A DNA stretch of 64,000 nucleotides from Paenibacillus chibensis. GTDB taxonomy: Bacteria; Bacillota; Bacilli; Paenibacillales; Paenibacillaceae. Positions 51,962 through 60,827 of the stretch are shown in pieces (position 1 is the first letter of the stretch; each line of letters starts with the position of its first letter). A program made the translations under genes and the position numbers. The stretch is from assembly GCF_004001045.1 (NCBI RefSeq), contig NZ_BIMK01000027.1:62001-126000 (forward strand), read 5' to 3'. Below the pieces are notes generated by a model, which had not been told where the DNA came from, did no database searches, and saw nothing but the letters and a program-made list of their open reading frames with translations.

Positions 51962-52081
51962 ACATATCTAAATATGTAGATATGTTGAGACAGAACAATA
52001 CCTTTCATTACTCTCCGTTCGCGGTTGCCTCACTCCGCAGTCCTGTGCCATTATATATCCATTTATCTAGATATGTAAATA
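51962..52081 (-). promoter_or_regulatory. Two 18-bp operator-like repeats upstream of MFS gene
   Basis: TATCTAAATATGTAGATA at 51965-51982 and TATCTAGATATGTAAATA at 52064-52081 differ at two bases; the first is flanked by an 8-bp dyad (ACATATCT / AGATATGT). ArsR-type repressors bind such AT-rich dyads, so the neighbouring arsR gene is the likely regulator. Confidence 0.5.
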
Positions 52082-52091
52082 CGTGCACGCA

Positions 52092-52115
52092 AAAAAAGGA
52101 GTTTCCTCCTTTTTC
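52092..52115 (-). terminator. Terminator of the ArsR-family gene
   Basis: AGGAG-GAAA-CTCCT hairpin followed by TTTTTTT on the minus strand. Confidence 0.65.
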
Positions 52116-52204
52116 CTAACCAACACTCACGATGATATTCAGCTCCCCTTGCCTTGTTCAGAGGCTTGGCAGGCGATATGTCGTAACGGGAATAAGCCTT
52201 CGGT

Positions 52205-52516
52205 TTACAATTCGGTCCGGATGTACTCCGCGAACGCCTGAATGGTCTTTTCATTCCTCCGGTAAAAGGTCCACTTGCCAACCCGCTCCGCTTCGAGCAA
52301 TCCCGCCTTCTGCATCATCAGCAAATAGCTGGAGACGACAGACTGCGCGAGGCCCGACTGGTTTTGAATATCGCTCACGCACGCACCGATTTGCAGGGTC
52401 AGCCCCTGCTCAAGATACGGCGTCTCGTCGAAATAATCCTCCGGATGCTTCAGCCAAAACAAAATTTGGCGGCGCGTCTCATTGGATAAAGCTTTTAAGA
52501 TCAAGGAAGGTTCCAT
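52205..52516 (-). CDS. ArsR-family transcriptional regulator
   Basis: 103 aa. LILKALSNETRRQILFWL starts the winged helix and SDIQNQSGLAQSVVSSYLLMMQKAGLLEAERVGKWTFYRRNE forms the recognition helix and wing. The classical metal motif (ELCVC) is not present, so it probably senses something other than arsenite. The MFS exporter on the same strand has matching upstream motifs. Confidence 0.87.
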   Translation of the reverse strand: MEPSLILKALSNETRRQILFWLKHPEDYFDETPYLEQGLTLQIGACVSDIQNQSGLAQSVVSSYLLMMQKAGLLEAERVGKWTFYRRNEKTIQAFAEYIRTEL

Positions 52517-52590
52517 ACGCTGTTCGATCCTTTACGGTCAAATTTCTGCGCTCTGCAGCACGCATCTCAAGTCCACGAGGGACGCAGCTT

Positions 52591-53046
52591 TTACTTCGGC
52601 TGCCCTTCGCCAGCCGTTTGAATGATACGCTTCAAATCCGAACGCATCGCGTTCAAATGGTCTGGACCAATCAAAGCGCCCCAGCGCTGTTCAATACTAT
52701 TATATATTTTTTCCTTCGCCTTGAGCAGTGCCCAACCGCGCTCGGTCAGCACGACCAGCTTACCCCTGCCGTCCGAGGGATGGGGTCTGCGAATCACATA
52801 GTTATGTTCCTCGAGATAGTCCAGCATCTGGCTCACGGCCTGCTTGGAAATCCCCAGAAGATCAACTAGCGTCTTTGCCGTGGCCCCGTCCGGAATCAGC
52901 CCTTGGAACAAAAACCCGTGCACCGGCCGGATATCTCCAAATCCAAGCTCATTCAGACGCTGGTGAAGCTCCTGATTGAGCGCGCTGAAAGCGAGCGAAA
53001 ACAATGATGCCAAATCGTCTTGATGTCGACGGGGTGTCTTAGGCAT
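52591..53046 (-). CDS. MarR-family transcriptional regulator
   Basis: 151 aa. The helix-turn-helix is visible (VHGFLFQGLIPDGATAKTLVDLLGISKQAVSQMLDYLEEHNYVIRR) with the wing PHPSDGRGKLVVLTERG. It is divergent from the serpin gene and close to the ArsR gene; its targets are not evident. Confidence 0.85.
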   Translation of the reverse strand: MPKTPRRHQDDLASLFSLAFSALNQELHQRLNELGFGDIRPVHGFLFQGLIPDGATAKTLVDLLGISKQAVSQMLDYLEEHNYVIRRPHPSDGRGKLVVLTERGWALLKAKEKIYNSIEQRWGALIGPDHLNAMRSDLKRIIQTAGEGQPK

Positions 53047-53087
53047 AAACAGTACAACTCCTTGCTCTGAATAAAAGTTAAAAATTG

Positions 53088-53102
53088 GTCAGTTTAGTTG
53101 AC
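53088..53102 (-). promoter_or_regulatory. Dyad upstream of MarR gene
   Basis: GTCA-N7-TGAC dyad in an AT-rich region 40 bp before the start codon; a possible autoregulatory site. Short arms, so confidence is low. Confidence 0.3.
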
Positions 53103-53237
53103 TTCTATATTGATTATACCTTTCCCAAACCCGTTGAATCAAATCCGTTTGGATGTTCCAAGCGCAACATCCTAGCATTTGGTAACGTCTATGAATATCA
53201 TGTGAACAATAATCATGTTGACCGGGGGGCTTAGCTC

Positions 53238-54503
53238 ATGAATGGAAAACGGACCTGCATCTCCATCCTGCTTTATTGTTTGCTGCTAGTCTTGCCTGCC
53301 TGCTCTGCGACCAAGCCGGATGGAGCAGCCAAAGAACAGAAGGTTCTTTCCTTGAGCGAGCGAGGCCAAATCGCCTCGCAGCTGGATCCGGCATTCATCC
53401 AGGCGCACAACCAATTCGGGCTCCGGCTGCATCATGAACTTCAGCAACAATCCGAGGCCAAAGGAAAAAACATCGTCCTCTCGCCCTACAGTATCTTTAC
53501 CGATTTGGCCATTGCCTACAACGGCAGCGGCGGCATAACCGGGCAGGAAATGGCCCGAGCACTCGGGATAGAGAAATTCGGCAAGAATCAGGTAAACCTC
53601 GCAAGCCGAACGCTCCAAACGCTTCTTATGAATCCCAGTTCCGGCGTGCAGCTCAATGCAGCCAACTCCGTTTGGTATCAGAGCGGAATGGGGATGAAAG
53701 ACGATTATATACAAACCATACAGGACAGCTATCAGGCCGACATGGAGGCCGTGGATTTCGGGCAGGAAAAAACAGTGGGGAAAATCAACGGCTGGGTGAA
53801 CAAGCAAACCAAAGGGCTGATCCCTTCCATCCTGGATCAGGCTCCGGATCCGCTGACGAAGGCCATCCTGCTGAATGCCGTCTATTTTAACGGCGCCTGG
53901 CAGAATCCGTTTGATCCGGACGAGACGCGGGAGGGCCTGTTTACGACAGCCGACGGCACAAAGCAAAAAGCCCGGATGATGATCCAAAGCGGCAGGTTCG
54001 AATACATGCAAACGGAAAATGCGCAGGCTCTCCGCCTTCCATACGGAGACGGGCGCCTGGATATGATGATCATCCTTCCCGGCAAGGAAAGCTCACTCGA
54101 GCAAGTGATGCAAGAAATCCGGCAGGATCCGGCAAGGTGGCAGAAAAGGTTCGAGCCGTCTCTGGGAGATATCCGGCTGCCGCGGTTCCAAACGGATTAT
54201 TCCGCGTCGCTGAAAAAGCCGCTGATGCAGATGGGCATGAAGCAGGCGTTTGCAGCCGAGGCAGACTTTACAGGCATGTCCGATACGCAGCCGCTATTCA
54301 TCTCCAACGTCCTGCACAAGACAGTGCTGGGCGTCAGTGAGGAGGGAACGGTAGCCGCTGCCGTCACGGAAATCGGCATGGCCGGGTCCGCGCCTCCGCC
54401 CCAGGAACGATTCGAAATGATCATGGATCATCCCTTCTTCTTTTCCATTGAGGACAGCCAAACCGGATTGTGGCTGTTCCTCGGGACGATTGAAAGCCTG
54501 TAA
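53238..54503 (+). CDS. Serpin-family lipoprotein
   Basis: 421 aa. The signal peptide ends with lipobox LPAC (lipid-modified Cys22), then a spacer and a complete serpin fold (NIVLSPYSIFTDLAIAYNGSGGITGQEM; LLNAVYFNGAWQNPF; LRLPYGDGRLDMMIILPG). The hinge and reactive loop lie at about 367-391: EEGTVAAAVTEIGMAGSAPPP, with a small-residue hinge typical of inhibitory serpins. It would be tethered at the outer face of the membrane and trap serine or cysteine proteases. GGGG precedes the ATG. Confidence 0.92.
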   Translation: MNGKRTCISILLYCLLLVLPACSATKPDGAAKEQKVLSLSERGQIASQLDPAFIQAHNQFGLRLHHELQQQSEAKGKNIVLSPYSIFTDLAIAYNGSGGITGQEMARALGIEKFGKNQVNLASRTLQTLLMNPSSGVQLNAANSVWYQSGMGMKDDYIQTIQDSYQADMEAVDFGQEKTVGKINGWVNKQTKGLIPSILDQAPDPLTKAILLNAVYFNGAWQNPFDPDETREGLFTTADGTKQKARMMIQSGRFEYMQTENAQALRLPYGDGRLDMMIILPGKESSLEQVMQEIRQDPARWQKRFEPSLGDIRLPRFQTDYSASLKKPLMQMGMKQAFAAEADFTGMSDTQPLFISNVLHKTVLGVSEEGTVAAAVTEIGMAGSAPPPQERFEMIMDHPFFFSIEDSQTGLWLFLGTIESL

Positions 54504-54508
54504 ACCGC

Positions 54509-54563
54509 AAAAGAACTCCGTTTCCGGGTGTCCGCATTGAGCACCAAGGAACGGAGTTCTTTC
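54509..54563. terminator. Terminator between serpin gene and helicase gene
   Basis: AAAGAACTCCGTTTCC / GGAACGGAGTTCTTT with a long loop; between convergent genes. Confidence 0.7.
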
Positions 54564-54615
54564 ACTTCCTGATTTATATATTAAAGAATAATCGTGATAC
54601 GAACGCTTTACAGCC

Positions 54616-56568
54616 TTAAGATTCATTCTCCTGCAGGTGGACACCCTCCGGCAGAACCGCCAGCACCCGCTCCTTGACATCGGGACGGGTACGCATTTCC
54701 TCGCCCAGGATCACGGCGATGCCGCGGTCCTCCCGCGAGCGGATCAGCCGTCCGATCCCCTGACGGAAACGGAGCAGCATGTACGGCAAATCGACTTCTT
54801 CGAACGGATCGGCTGCCGTCTTGCGTTTGGCGATAAACACCGGATCATGCGGCGGGAACGGCAGTGACCAGATCACGACGTTCGACAAGGACGGTCCCGG
54901 CACATCGAGGCCCTCCCAGAGGCTGACCGCGCACAGCACGCTCTCCTCCTCACGCTGGAACGCCGCGATCAGGTGGCTGATTTCCCCGTCGCCTTCGAAA
55001 TAGAAACGCATACCGGCAAGCCCCGGCTCCTCCACTGCCTTTTGCTTGAAAAGCCGCAGCTCCTCCCGGGTTTTGAAGAGCATCAGGGCTCGTCCACCGG
55101 TCTTTTGCAGCAGCCGTACGGCCTGTTTCATTTTGCCGTCAAAGCCGTCCGCCAGATCCCACTCCGGGGCCAGCGCCTGCATTTGCTGCTCATATTCATA
55201 AGGCGAATCCACCGAGAAGGACAGGTAGCTCTGGATTCCCAGGCTGTCCGCTACATAGCGGAAGGAACCATCCACGGACAGGGTGGCCGAGGAGAACACG
55301 ATCGGCATATGGAGACCGAATACATGCTCCTCCAGCACTTCCTTCACGCTTTTCGGCATAATGGAGAGCGTAAGCCCCTCCGGGCTTTCAGTCACCCAGC
55401 AGATCAAGGCCTCCGAACGCTCGAACAGCATGAGCGCCTTCTGCATCATTTCCAGATGTTCCTCCACGATCCGCAGCTGATAGTCATCCAGCGTGTACAG
55501 CTCGCTTTCAAACACCAGCTCTTCCTCGATCGCCGTCAGCAGTCCCCGGAATTGATGCACCTCCCGCAGCAGTTCATCCCCCAGCACGATTTCTTTCCGG
55601 TCCGAACCGGGAATCCGCCGGCTGAAGCGTCCGAAGGCGGCGAACATCGCCTCGCTCTGAACGATGGCATCGTCAATGAGCACCGCCAGCGACTCGCGGA
55701 TTTCGTTTTGCAGCAGGCGCGTAATCAGCTCCTCGAACACGACATGCTTCATTTTGTAGCCCAGCGCCTTCATCGCCGCAGATTCCAGCAAATGCCCCTC
55801 GTCAAACACGACCGAGGAATGCTCGGGTAGCAGCGGCAGCTGACCTTCGCGCTTACGGCCGTCATAAGTCCAGACATGCTCCAAATAATAATCATGCGAG
55901 CAGATGATCAAATCGGCCGCACGCCGGTAATGATCCCGGGACAGCGTCTGCCCGCAGCGGTGACGGCGGTCGCAGGTAAAGCAGTCCTGGAAGGAGTCCC
56001 AGCCCACGGTATGCCACTGCTCATCGGTCAGCTGCGGATAATCCCTGCGGTCCCCGTAAGCATGGAAGGACTGCATCGGCGCATGGGAGTATACGAAATC
56101 CGGCAGGCCGGCAGCAATACCGTCCCACAGCATTTCCTCATCGCCCTTCATCCGGGCATCGTCCAATTTTCTCAGGCACAGATATTGATCCGGCGATTTG
56201 CCCAGACGCGCATCGATCACGAGGCCCAGATGCTGTGCCAGCTTCGCGATATCGCCCTCCGGCTTGACCAGCTGCTCGATCAGCGATTCATCCGCGCAGG
56301 CGATGACGGCCGGCTTGCGCGTATAACGCGCATAGCAGACGGCATAGAGAAGATACACCAGCGTTTTGCCCGTGCCCACGCCCGCCTCGGCGAAAATCGT
56401 CTTTTTCTCGGCAAAAGCCTTTTCGAGTTGAAATGCCATATAGATTTGCTCGTCGCGGACCTCAAAGCCCGCTTCAGGCAGTATATCGTAAAACACATCC
56501 GCCACCCATTCACCCGCTTGCTGAATAAAAGGCCGTGCAGGATCGTACGAAAAAGGGTACCGTTCCAC
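54616..56568 (-). CDS. DinG/XPD-family ATP-dependent DNA helicase
   Basis: About 650 aa. Walker A AEAGVGTGKTLVYLL, DEGH box (VVFDEGHLLESAA) and the C-terminal motifs LWEGLDVPGPSLSNVV and RFRQGIGRLIRS show an SF2 XPD-like helicase. Four cysteines (YLCLRK; DCFTCDRRHRC) fit the 4Fe-4S cluster of DinG/XPD. It acts on DNA during damage or replication stress. The GTG at 56568 is preferred (GGAGG at good spacing); a GTG eight codons further up is the alternative. Confidence 0.92.
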   Translation of the reverse strand: MERYPFSYDPARPFIQQAGEWVADVFYDILPEAGFEVRDEQIYMAFQLEKAFAEKKTIFAEAGVGTGKTLVYLLYAVCYARYTRKPAVIACADESLIEQLVKPEGDIAKLAQHLGLVIDARLGKSPDQYLCLRKLDDARMKGDEEMLWDGIAAGLPDFVYSHAPMQSFHAYGDRRDYPQLTDEQWHTVGWDSFQDCFTCDRRHRCGQTLSRDHYRRAADLIICSHDYYLEHVWTYDGRKREGQLPLLPEHSSVVFDEGHLLESAAMKALGYKMKHVVFEELITRLLQNEIRESLAVLIDDAIVQSEAMFAAFGRFSRRIPGSDRKEIVLGDELLREVHQFRGLLTAIEEELVFESELYTLDDYQLRIVEEHLEMMQKALMLFERSEALICWVTESPEGLTLSIMPKSVKEVLEEHVFGLHMPIVFSSATLSVDGSFRYVADSLGIQSYLSFSVDSPYEYEQQMQALAPEWDLADGFDGKMKQAVRLLQKTGGRALMLFKTREELRLFKQKAVEEPGLAGMRFYFEGDGEISHLIAAFQREEESVLCAVSLWEGLDVPGPSLSNVVIWSLPFPPHDPVFIAKRKTAADPFEEVDLPYMLLRFRQGIGRLIRSREDRGIAVILGEEMRTRPDVKERVLAVLPEGVHLQENES

Positions 56569-56767
56569 GTTTAAATAACCTCCAGCTTTCACTTGAAAAA
56601 TATCGCTCCTTCACTTGTCCATGAAGATGAACATCCCATTATCACACGCCATCCGCGGAATTACAATGGTTTATATTCAAAATAACTCCACAAAGTGGGG
56701 CCTTGATCCGAAGTCCATTCGGCTACCTTGCAGGGAAGCGCGGAATTGTATCGCTTCTTGAATGCCG

Positions 56768-56797
56768 AAAAAGACCGCGGGTTTCCCCGCGGCCTTG
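56768..56797 (-). terminator. Terminator of AI-2E-family gene
   Basis: GGCCGCGGG / CCCGCGGTC, GAAA loop, T run on the minus strand. Confidence 0.8.
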
Positions 56798-56809
56798 GCC
56801 CATCATTCT

Positions 56810-57967
56810 TTATGCTTCCGGTCTCGCCGGCTCCTTTTCATACAAGCGCGAACGCACTTTAAACCAATTGTAGATATGGGAGACCACGACCTTCAGTACG
56901 GCGTAGCCTGGAACCGCCAGCAAAATGCCGACGATGCCGAACAGATTGCCGCTCGTCAAGATGACGAAAATGATCGTAATCGGATGTATTTTCAGCGTTT
57001 TGCCCATCACCTGCGGCGAAATGAATTTCCCCTCGATCAGCTGCACGACGGTCCAGACGATGACCATTTTCAGCAGCATGATCGGGGAGGTCACCAGCGC
57101 CACGATTAAAGCGGGCGTGATGGCGATTGCCGGTCCCAAGTAAGGCACGACGCTGGTGAAGGCCGCGATAACGGCCAGAATCAGGGAATACTTCAGGCCG
57201 ATAATGATATAGCCGACGAACAGCAGGGCTCCGATACAGAAGCTGACGATAATCTGTCCGCGGATATAGGAGCTGATCTGATGGTTCATTTCCCTCATAA
57301 CCCGGTGCGTTTCTCCGCGCAGCCTCGTCGGCACGAAGCCGAGAATAAAACCCGGTAGCTTCTTGCCGTCCTTCAGGAGATAGAAGAGGATGAACGGAAC
57401 GGTCACGATTGACAGCACCACCTCGATCAGGTTGCCGACGAAGCCGCCGATGCCCGTCCAGGTTTTGTTCAGGAAGGTGGATGCGCGCTGGGAGATCGTC
57501 TTCACGACTTCCTGCGGATCAAAGCTGATGGACTCCTGGAATTGATTGACCAGCTTGCTGCCCATCAGATGCTCAAACTGTTCCCTGACCATCTCGCTGT
57601 AGGCGGGAAAGTTGCTGACCAGATCCATAATCTGCTCCCGCACCACCGGAATGACAAGCGTGAGCAGCACGGCAACGATGCCGATGATTAACACGTACAG
57701 CATCAATATGGACTGAATGCGTCCGACCTTGTGCTTTTCCAGAAAATCGACGATCGGATTCAGGAGATAATACACGATTCCCGTGAGAATGATTGGCAGC
57801 ACGACTGTTTTCAACAGCACGATGACCGGATGGAAGATAAATGATATTTTGCTGAGCACCATAATGTTGAGGCCAATCAAGAGCAGAACCAGCAGAAACA
57901 ATACAAAGCGGTTATTTAGGAAAAACCGTTTGAAGCGGCTCGCCCAGTTCACGGAAGAATTGTCCAT
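56810..57967 (-). CDS. AI-2E-family transporter (YdiK/PerM type)
   Basis: 385 aa with about seven transmembrane helices and a soluble loop (residues about 130-170). PFILFYLLKDGKKLPG and the C-terminal VQLIEGKFISPQVMGKTLKIHP are family hallmarks. Some members export autoinducer-2, others act as sodium/proton antiporters; the role here is unknown. Its start lies three bases after the end of the CorC-type gene, so the two may be co-transcribed. Confidence 0.88.
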   Translation of the reverse strand: MDNSSVNWASRFKRFFLNNRFVLFLLVLLLIGLNIMVLSKISFIFHPVIVLLKTVVLPIILTGIVYYLLNPIVDFLEKHKVGRIQSILMLYVLIIGIVAVLLTLVIPVVREQIMDLVSNFPAYSEMVREQFEHLMGSKLVNQFQESISFDPQEVVKTISQRASTFLNKTWTGIGGFVGNLIEVVLSIVTVPFILFYLLKDGKKLPGFILGFVPTRLRGETHRVMREMNHQISSYIRGQIIVSFCIGALLFVGYIIIGLKYSLILAVIAAFTSVVPYLGPAIAITPALIVALVTSPIMLLKMVIVWTVVQLIEGKFISPQVMGKTLKIHPITIIFVILTSGNLFGIVGILLAVPGYAVLKVVVSHIYNWFKVRSRLYEKEPARPEA

Positions 57968-57970
57968 TCT

Positions 57971-59278
57971 TTATTCCTCGTTTCGTTTCTTGATAATTTC
58001 CAGCTTGCAGAAACGGTTATGATCCCTTTCCAGAAGAATGAACGTTACCCCGTCCTGCATGAAGGACTCCTTCTCCTCCATTTCGTTTTGCTGGCTGTAC
58101 AGCCAGCCTCCGATGGTATCCCATTCCTTCGTATCGATATCCAGATTGAAATAATCGTTGATTTCAGAGACGGATACCATGCCGTCGACAACAAGATGAT
58201 CGGGCGCGAGTTCCTTAATCTCTTCCTCTTCATCCGCATCGAATTCGTCGCGGATTTCACCAACGATCTCCTCGATGATGTCCTCAATGGTCACGATGCC
58301 GGCCGTGCCGCCGTATTCGTCGATCAAGAGCGCCATATGCGTGCCCTCGCTCTGCATCCGCTGCAGCAGCACGTTGACCGGAGTCACTTCCGAAACCGCC
58401 ATCACCGGATGGATCAAGGTCGACACATCGACATTCGGATCATCCTCGTAGGCCAGGAAAAACTGCTTCGTGTTAATGATGCCGACCACGTTGTCCTTGC
58501 TGCCGTCAATCAGCGGAAACCGGGTATACTGCTGCTCTTTGATAATTTCGACGTTTTCTTCCCGCGGCTTGTTTTTATCGAGACAGATCATATCGGTGCG
58601 CGGAACCATGATCTCCTTGGCGAGCATATTGTCAAACGCAAAAATCCGGCTCACGTACCCGAATTCATTGTCGTTAATTTTTCCGCTTTCATGGCTTTCG
58701 CTCAAAATAATTTGCAGCTCTTCCTCGGAATGGGCTTCCTCATGCTCCGATGCCGGCTTGATGCCGAACAAGCGGACCAGCTGATTCGCCGAACCGTTCA
58801 GCAGCCAGATGAAGGGATACATAATCCGGTTAAACCAGATAATCGGAGGCGAGAACCAGAGGGCGATCGTTTCCGCCTTGCGGATGGCCACGGTCTTCGG
58901 CGCCAATTCCCCGATCACCACATGCAGATAGGTAATCACAACGAAGGCGATTATCAGAGACAGAATCGAACTCAAGCCTTCCGAAAAATTCCACTTTTCA
59001 AACAAAGGATGAAGAATTTTCTCTACAGTCGGTTCCCCGAGGAAACCCAATATGAGTGATGTAATCGTAATGCCGAGCTGGCAGGCGGACAAATATCCGT
59101 CCAAATTCTCCAGCACCTTCTTCACCGCGCCCGCACCCTTGCGTCCTTCAGCCATCAGCTGATCCACGCGGCTCGCGCGGACACGAATCACGGCAAACTC
59201 GACCGCCACGAAAAAGGCAGACAAACCTATTAAAAGAACGACGAGAACCAGATTTAAAATATACCTGTCACTTTCCAT
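57971..59278 (-). CDS. CorC/HlyC-type membrane protein (DUF21-CBS-CorC_HlyC)
   Basis: 435 aa. An N-terminal DUF21/CNNM transmembrane domain (1-200) with ELAPKTVAIRKAE, two CBS domains (about 205-340: IMVPRTDMICLDK, LIDEYGGTAGIVTIEDIIEEIVG) and a C-terminal CorC_HlyC domain. Homologues include magnesium-efflux-type proteins (YhdP, YtfL). It probably controls magnesium or sodium traffic. The AI-2E-family gene follows after three bases. Confidence 0.9.
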   Translation of the reverse strand: MESDRYILNLVLVVLLIGLSAFFVAVEFAVIRVRASRVDQLMAEGRKGAGAVKKVLENLDGYLSACQLGITITSLILGFLGEPTVEKILHPLFEKWNFSEGLSSILSLIIAFVVITYLHVVIGELAPKTVAIRKAETIALWFSPPIIWFNRIMYPFIWLLNGSANQLVRLFGIKPASEHEEAHSEEELQIILSESHESGKINDNEFGYVSRIFAFDNMLAKEIMVPRTDMICLDKNKPREENVEIIKEQQYTRFPLIDGSKDNVVGIINTKQFFLAYEDDPNVDVSTLIHPVMAVSEVTPVNVLLQRMQSEGTHMALLIDEYGGTAGIVTIEDIIEEIVGEIRDEFDADEEEEIKELAPDHLVVDGMVSVSEINDYFNLDIDTKEWDTIGGWLYSQQNEMEEKESFMQDGVTFILLERDHNRFCKLEIIKKRNEE

Positions 59279-59393
59279 TGATGCATCTTCTCCTTCGGAT
59301 TTTAAAATAAGGAATGGTTACTAACATGCTAATACGATACTTCAGAGGCTTAGGTTTCAGCTCTGCCGGAAAATTCCGAAAAAAATGTTATCC

Positions 59394-60581
59394 CTATTCA
59401 ATAACCCTCTGCTGCTCTTCCGGAAACCGGAAGTGCACAGCGCAGTTTCTCCCGCTCCGCTTCGCCTCGTAAAGCGCCTGGTCGCCCCACTTGTAGAGCT
59501 TGTTCACGCCAGGCTCGAACCCTTTGTCCAGCGTGACAACGCCCATGCTGACCGTGACGCTTACCGGAATGGACGGAATCCGCATCGCCTCCACCGCAGA
59601 CCGCAGCAATTCCGCTGTCTCGCCCGAGCGCTTCTCATCCATGCCCGGCAGCAAAACAGCGAATTCATCGCCCCCGAACCTACCGAAAAGACCTATGTCC
59701 TTCAGCTTTTCCTGAATCAGCGCAGACATACCCGTCAGCACCCGATCGCCGACGATATGCCCGTAGGTATCATTGATATTTTTATAGTGATCGATATCAA
59801 ATAATAGGAAAGAGACGGCGGACCTGCTTCTCGAAAGCTGGACCAGCTGGTGCTCGGCCTGTTCGATAAAGGTTCTGCGGTTCAGCGTTCCGGTCAAATC
59901 ATCGTAAGTGGCCATCCGGATCAGGCGCTCATCCGCCTGCTCCTTGTACAGCAGGATAAACCCCGTATTTTCCAGGATCATGATCAAGTACAGAGACAAA
60001 AAAGAAAGCGCCTGATACACGCTCGGCGTAAAGAAACCCATGGGCTGCTCCGTAAACAGCGACATGACCGCACGGCCGAACAGCCCGAGCGCGACGATGC
60101 CGTAGAGATAGCCCATCAGCCTTTTTAATTTGGAAGCGGAGCCCCGCGCAATCATCCGGTATACCGGATAGACGAGAAACATGCCCGTGCAAAGAGAGGC
60201 AAAGGCGATGCGAGTCCCCTCCTGCACCCCCAGAAGGATCAAAAGGTTGAATCCGACGATGCTGAAGATCGTGAAGCCGATATAATTGCGCCTCACTTTA
60301 CGGTTATAGGCATGCTGCACCATGGATAGAGCGATCGTTTCCACGGCGCTCCCCGCAAACAGAAGCGAATTCACAACGCCCAGCGAGATATATTCGGGCA
60401 CGGACCCGCGAAAAATCACCAGCCCCCAGCCGATGACCTCCAGCCATTTGGAAACGTAAAACACGTTGATCAGCTTGTCCCTTTCATGCCCATAGCGGTA
60501 TGCACTGATCAGGACGACGGTGAAAAGATGCCCGAGCACAACCGAAAAAAAAGCGGTTTTCATATCAAACGTCAATATCAT
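59394..60581 (-). CDS. Membrane GGDEF diguanylate cyclase
   Basis: 395 aa. The N-terminal half has about seven transmembrane helices with no named sensor domain; the C-terminal GGDEF domain starts near 225 (TYDDLTGTLNRRTF), with active-site GGDEF at 303-307. It should make cyclic di-GMP. I see no RxxD inhibitory site five residues upstream. It stands alone; the HD-domain protein at 10497 could degrade the product. Confidence 0.92.
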   Translation of the reverse strand: MILTFDMKTAFFSVVLGHLFTVVLISAYRYGHERDKLINVFYVSKWLEVIGWGLVIFRGSVPEYISLGVVNSLLFAGSAVETIALSMVQHAYNRKVRRNYIGFTIFSIVGFNLLILLGVQEGTRIAFASLCTGMFLVYPVYRMIARGSASKLKRLMGYLYGIVALGLFGRAVMSLFTEQPMGFFTPSVYQALSFLSLYLIMILENTGFILLYKEQADERLIRMATYDDLTGTLNRRTFIEQAEHQLVQLSRSRSAVSFLLFDIDHYKNINDTYGHIVGDRVLTGMSALIQEKLKDIGLFGRFGGDEFAVLLPGMDEKRSGETAELLRSAVEAMRIPSIPVSVTVSMGVVTLDKGFEPGVNKLYKWGDQALYEAKRSGRNCAVHFRFPEEQQRVIE

Positions 60582-60767
60582 GCTTCCCTTATCACCATCT
60601 TCTTCATGATCATTATTAGAGATGATTATATCAGATTACAAAAAATTACAGGTCATATTTTCCGAAAAAATGTCGAACCTTTCCGTTTTACCATCCCGTC
60701 CGTGCCCTCTCGGAAGAACGTGGCGGCAGGTTGAACATCAGGAGGATACATGAATGATTTAACGTTG

Positions 60768-60806
60768 AAAAAGCCCGGAGGCCGCTTCAATGAGCAGCTC
60801 CGGGCT
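60768..60806 (-). terminator. Terminator of the DHA2 exporter gene
   Basis: AGCCCGGAG / CTCCGGGCT with a long loop and TTTTT on the minus strand. Confidence 0.65.
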
Positions 60807-60827
60807 GGATCGCCTGTCACTCTGGTT

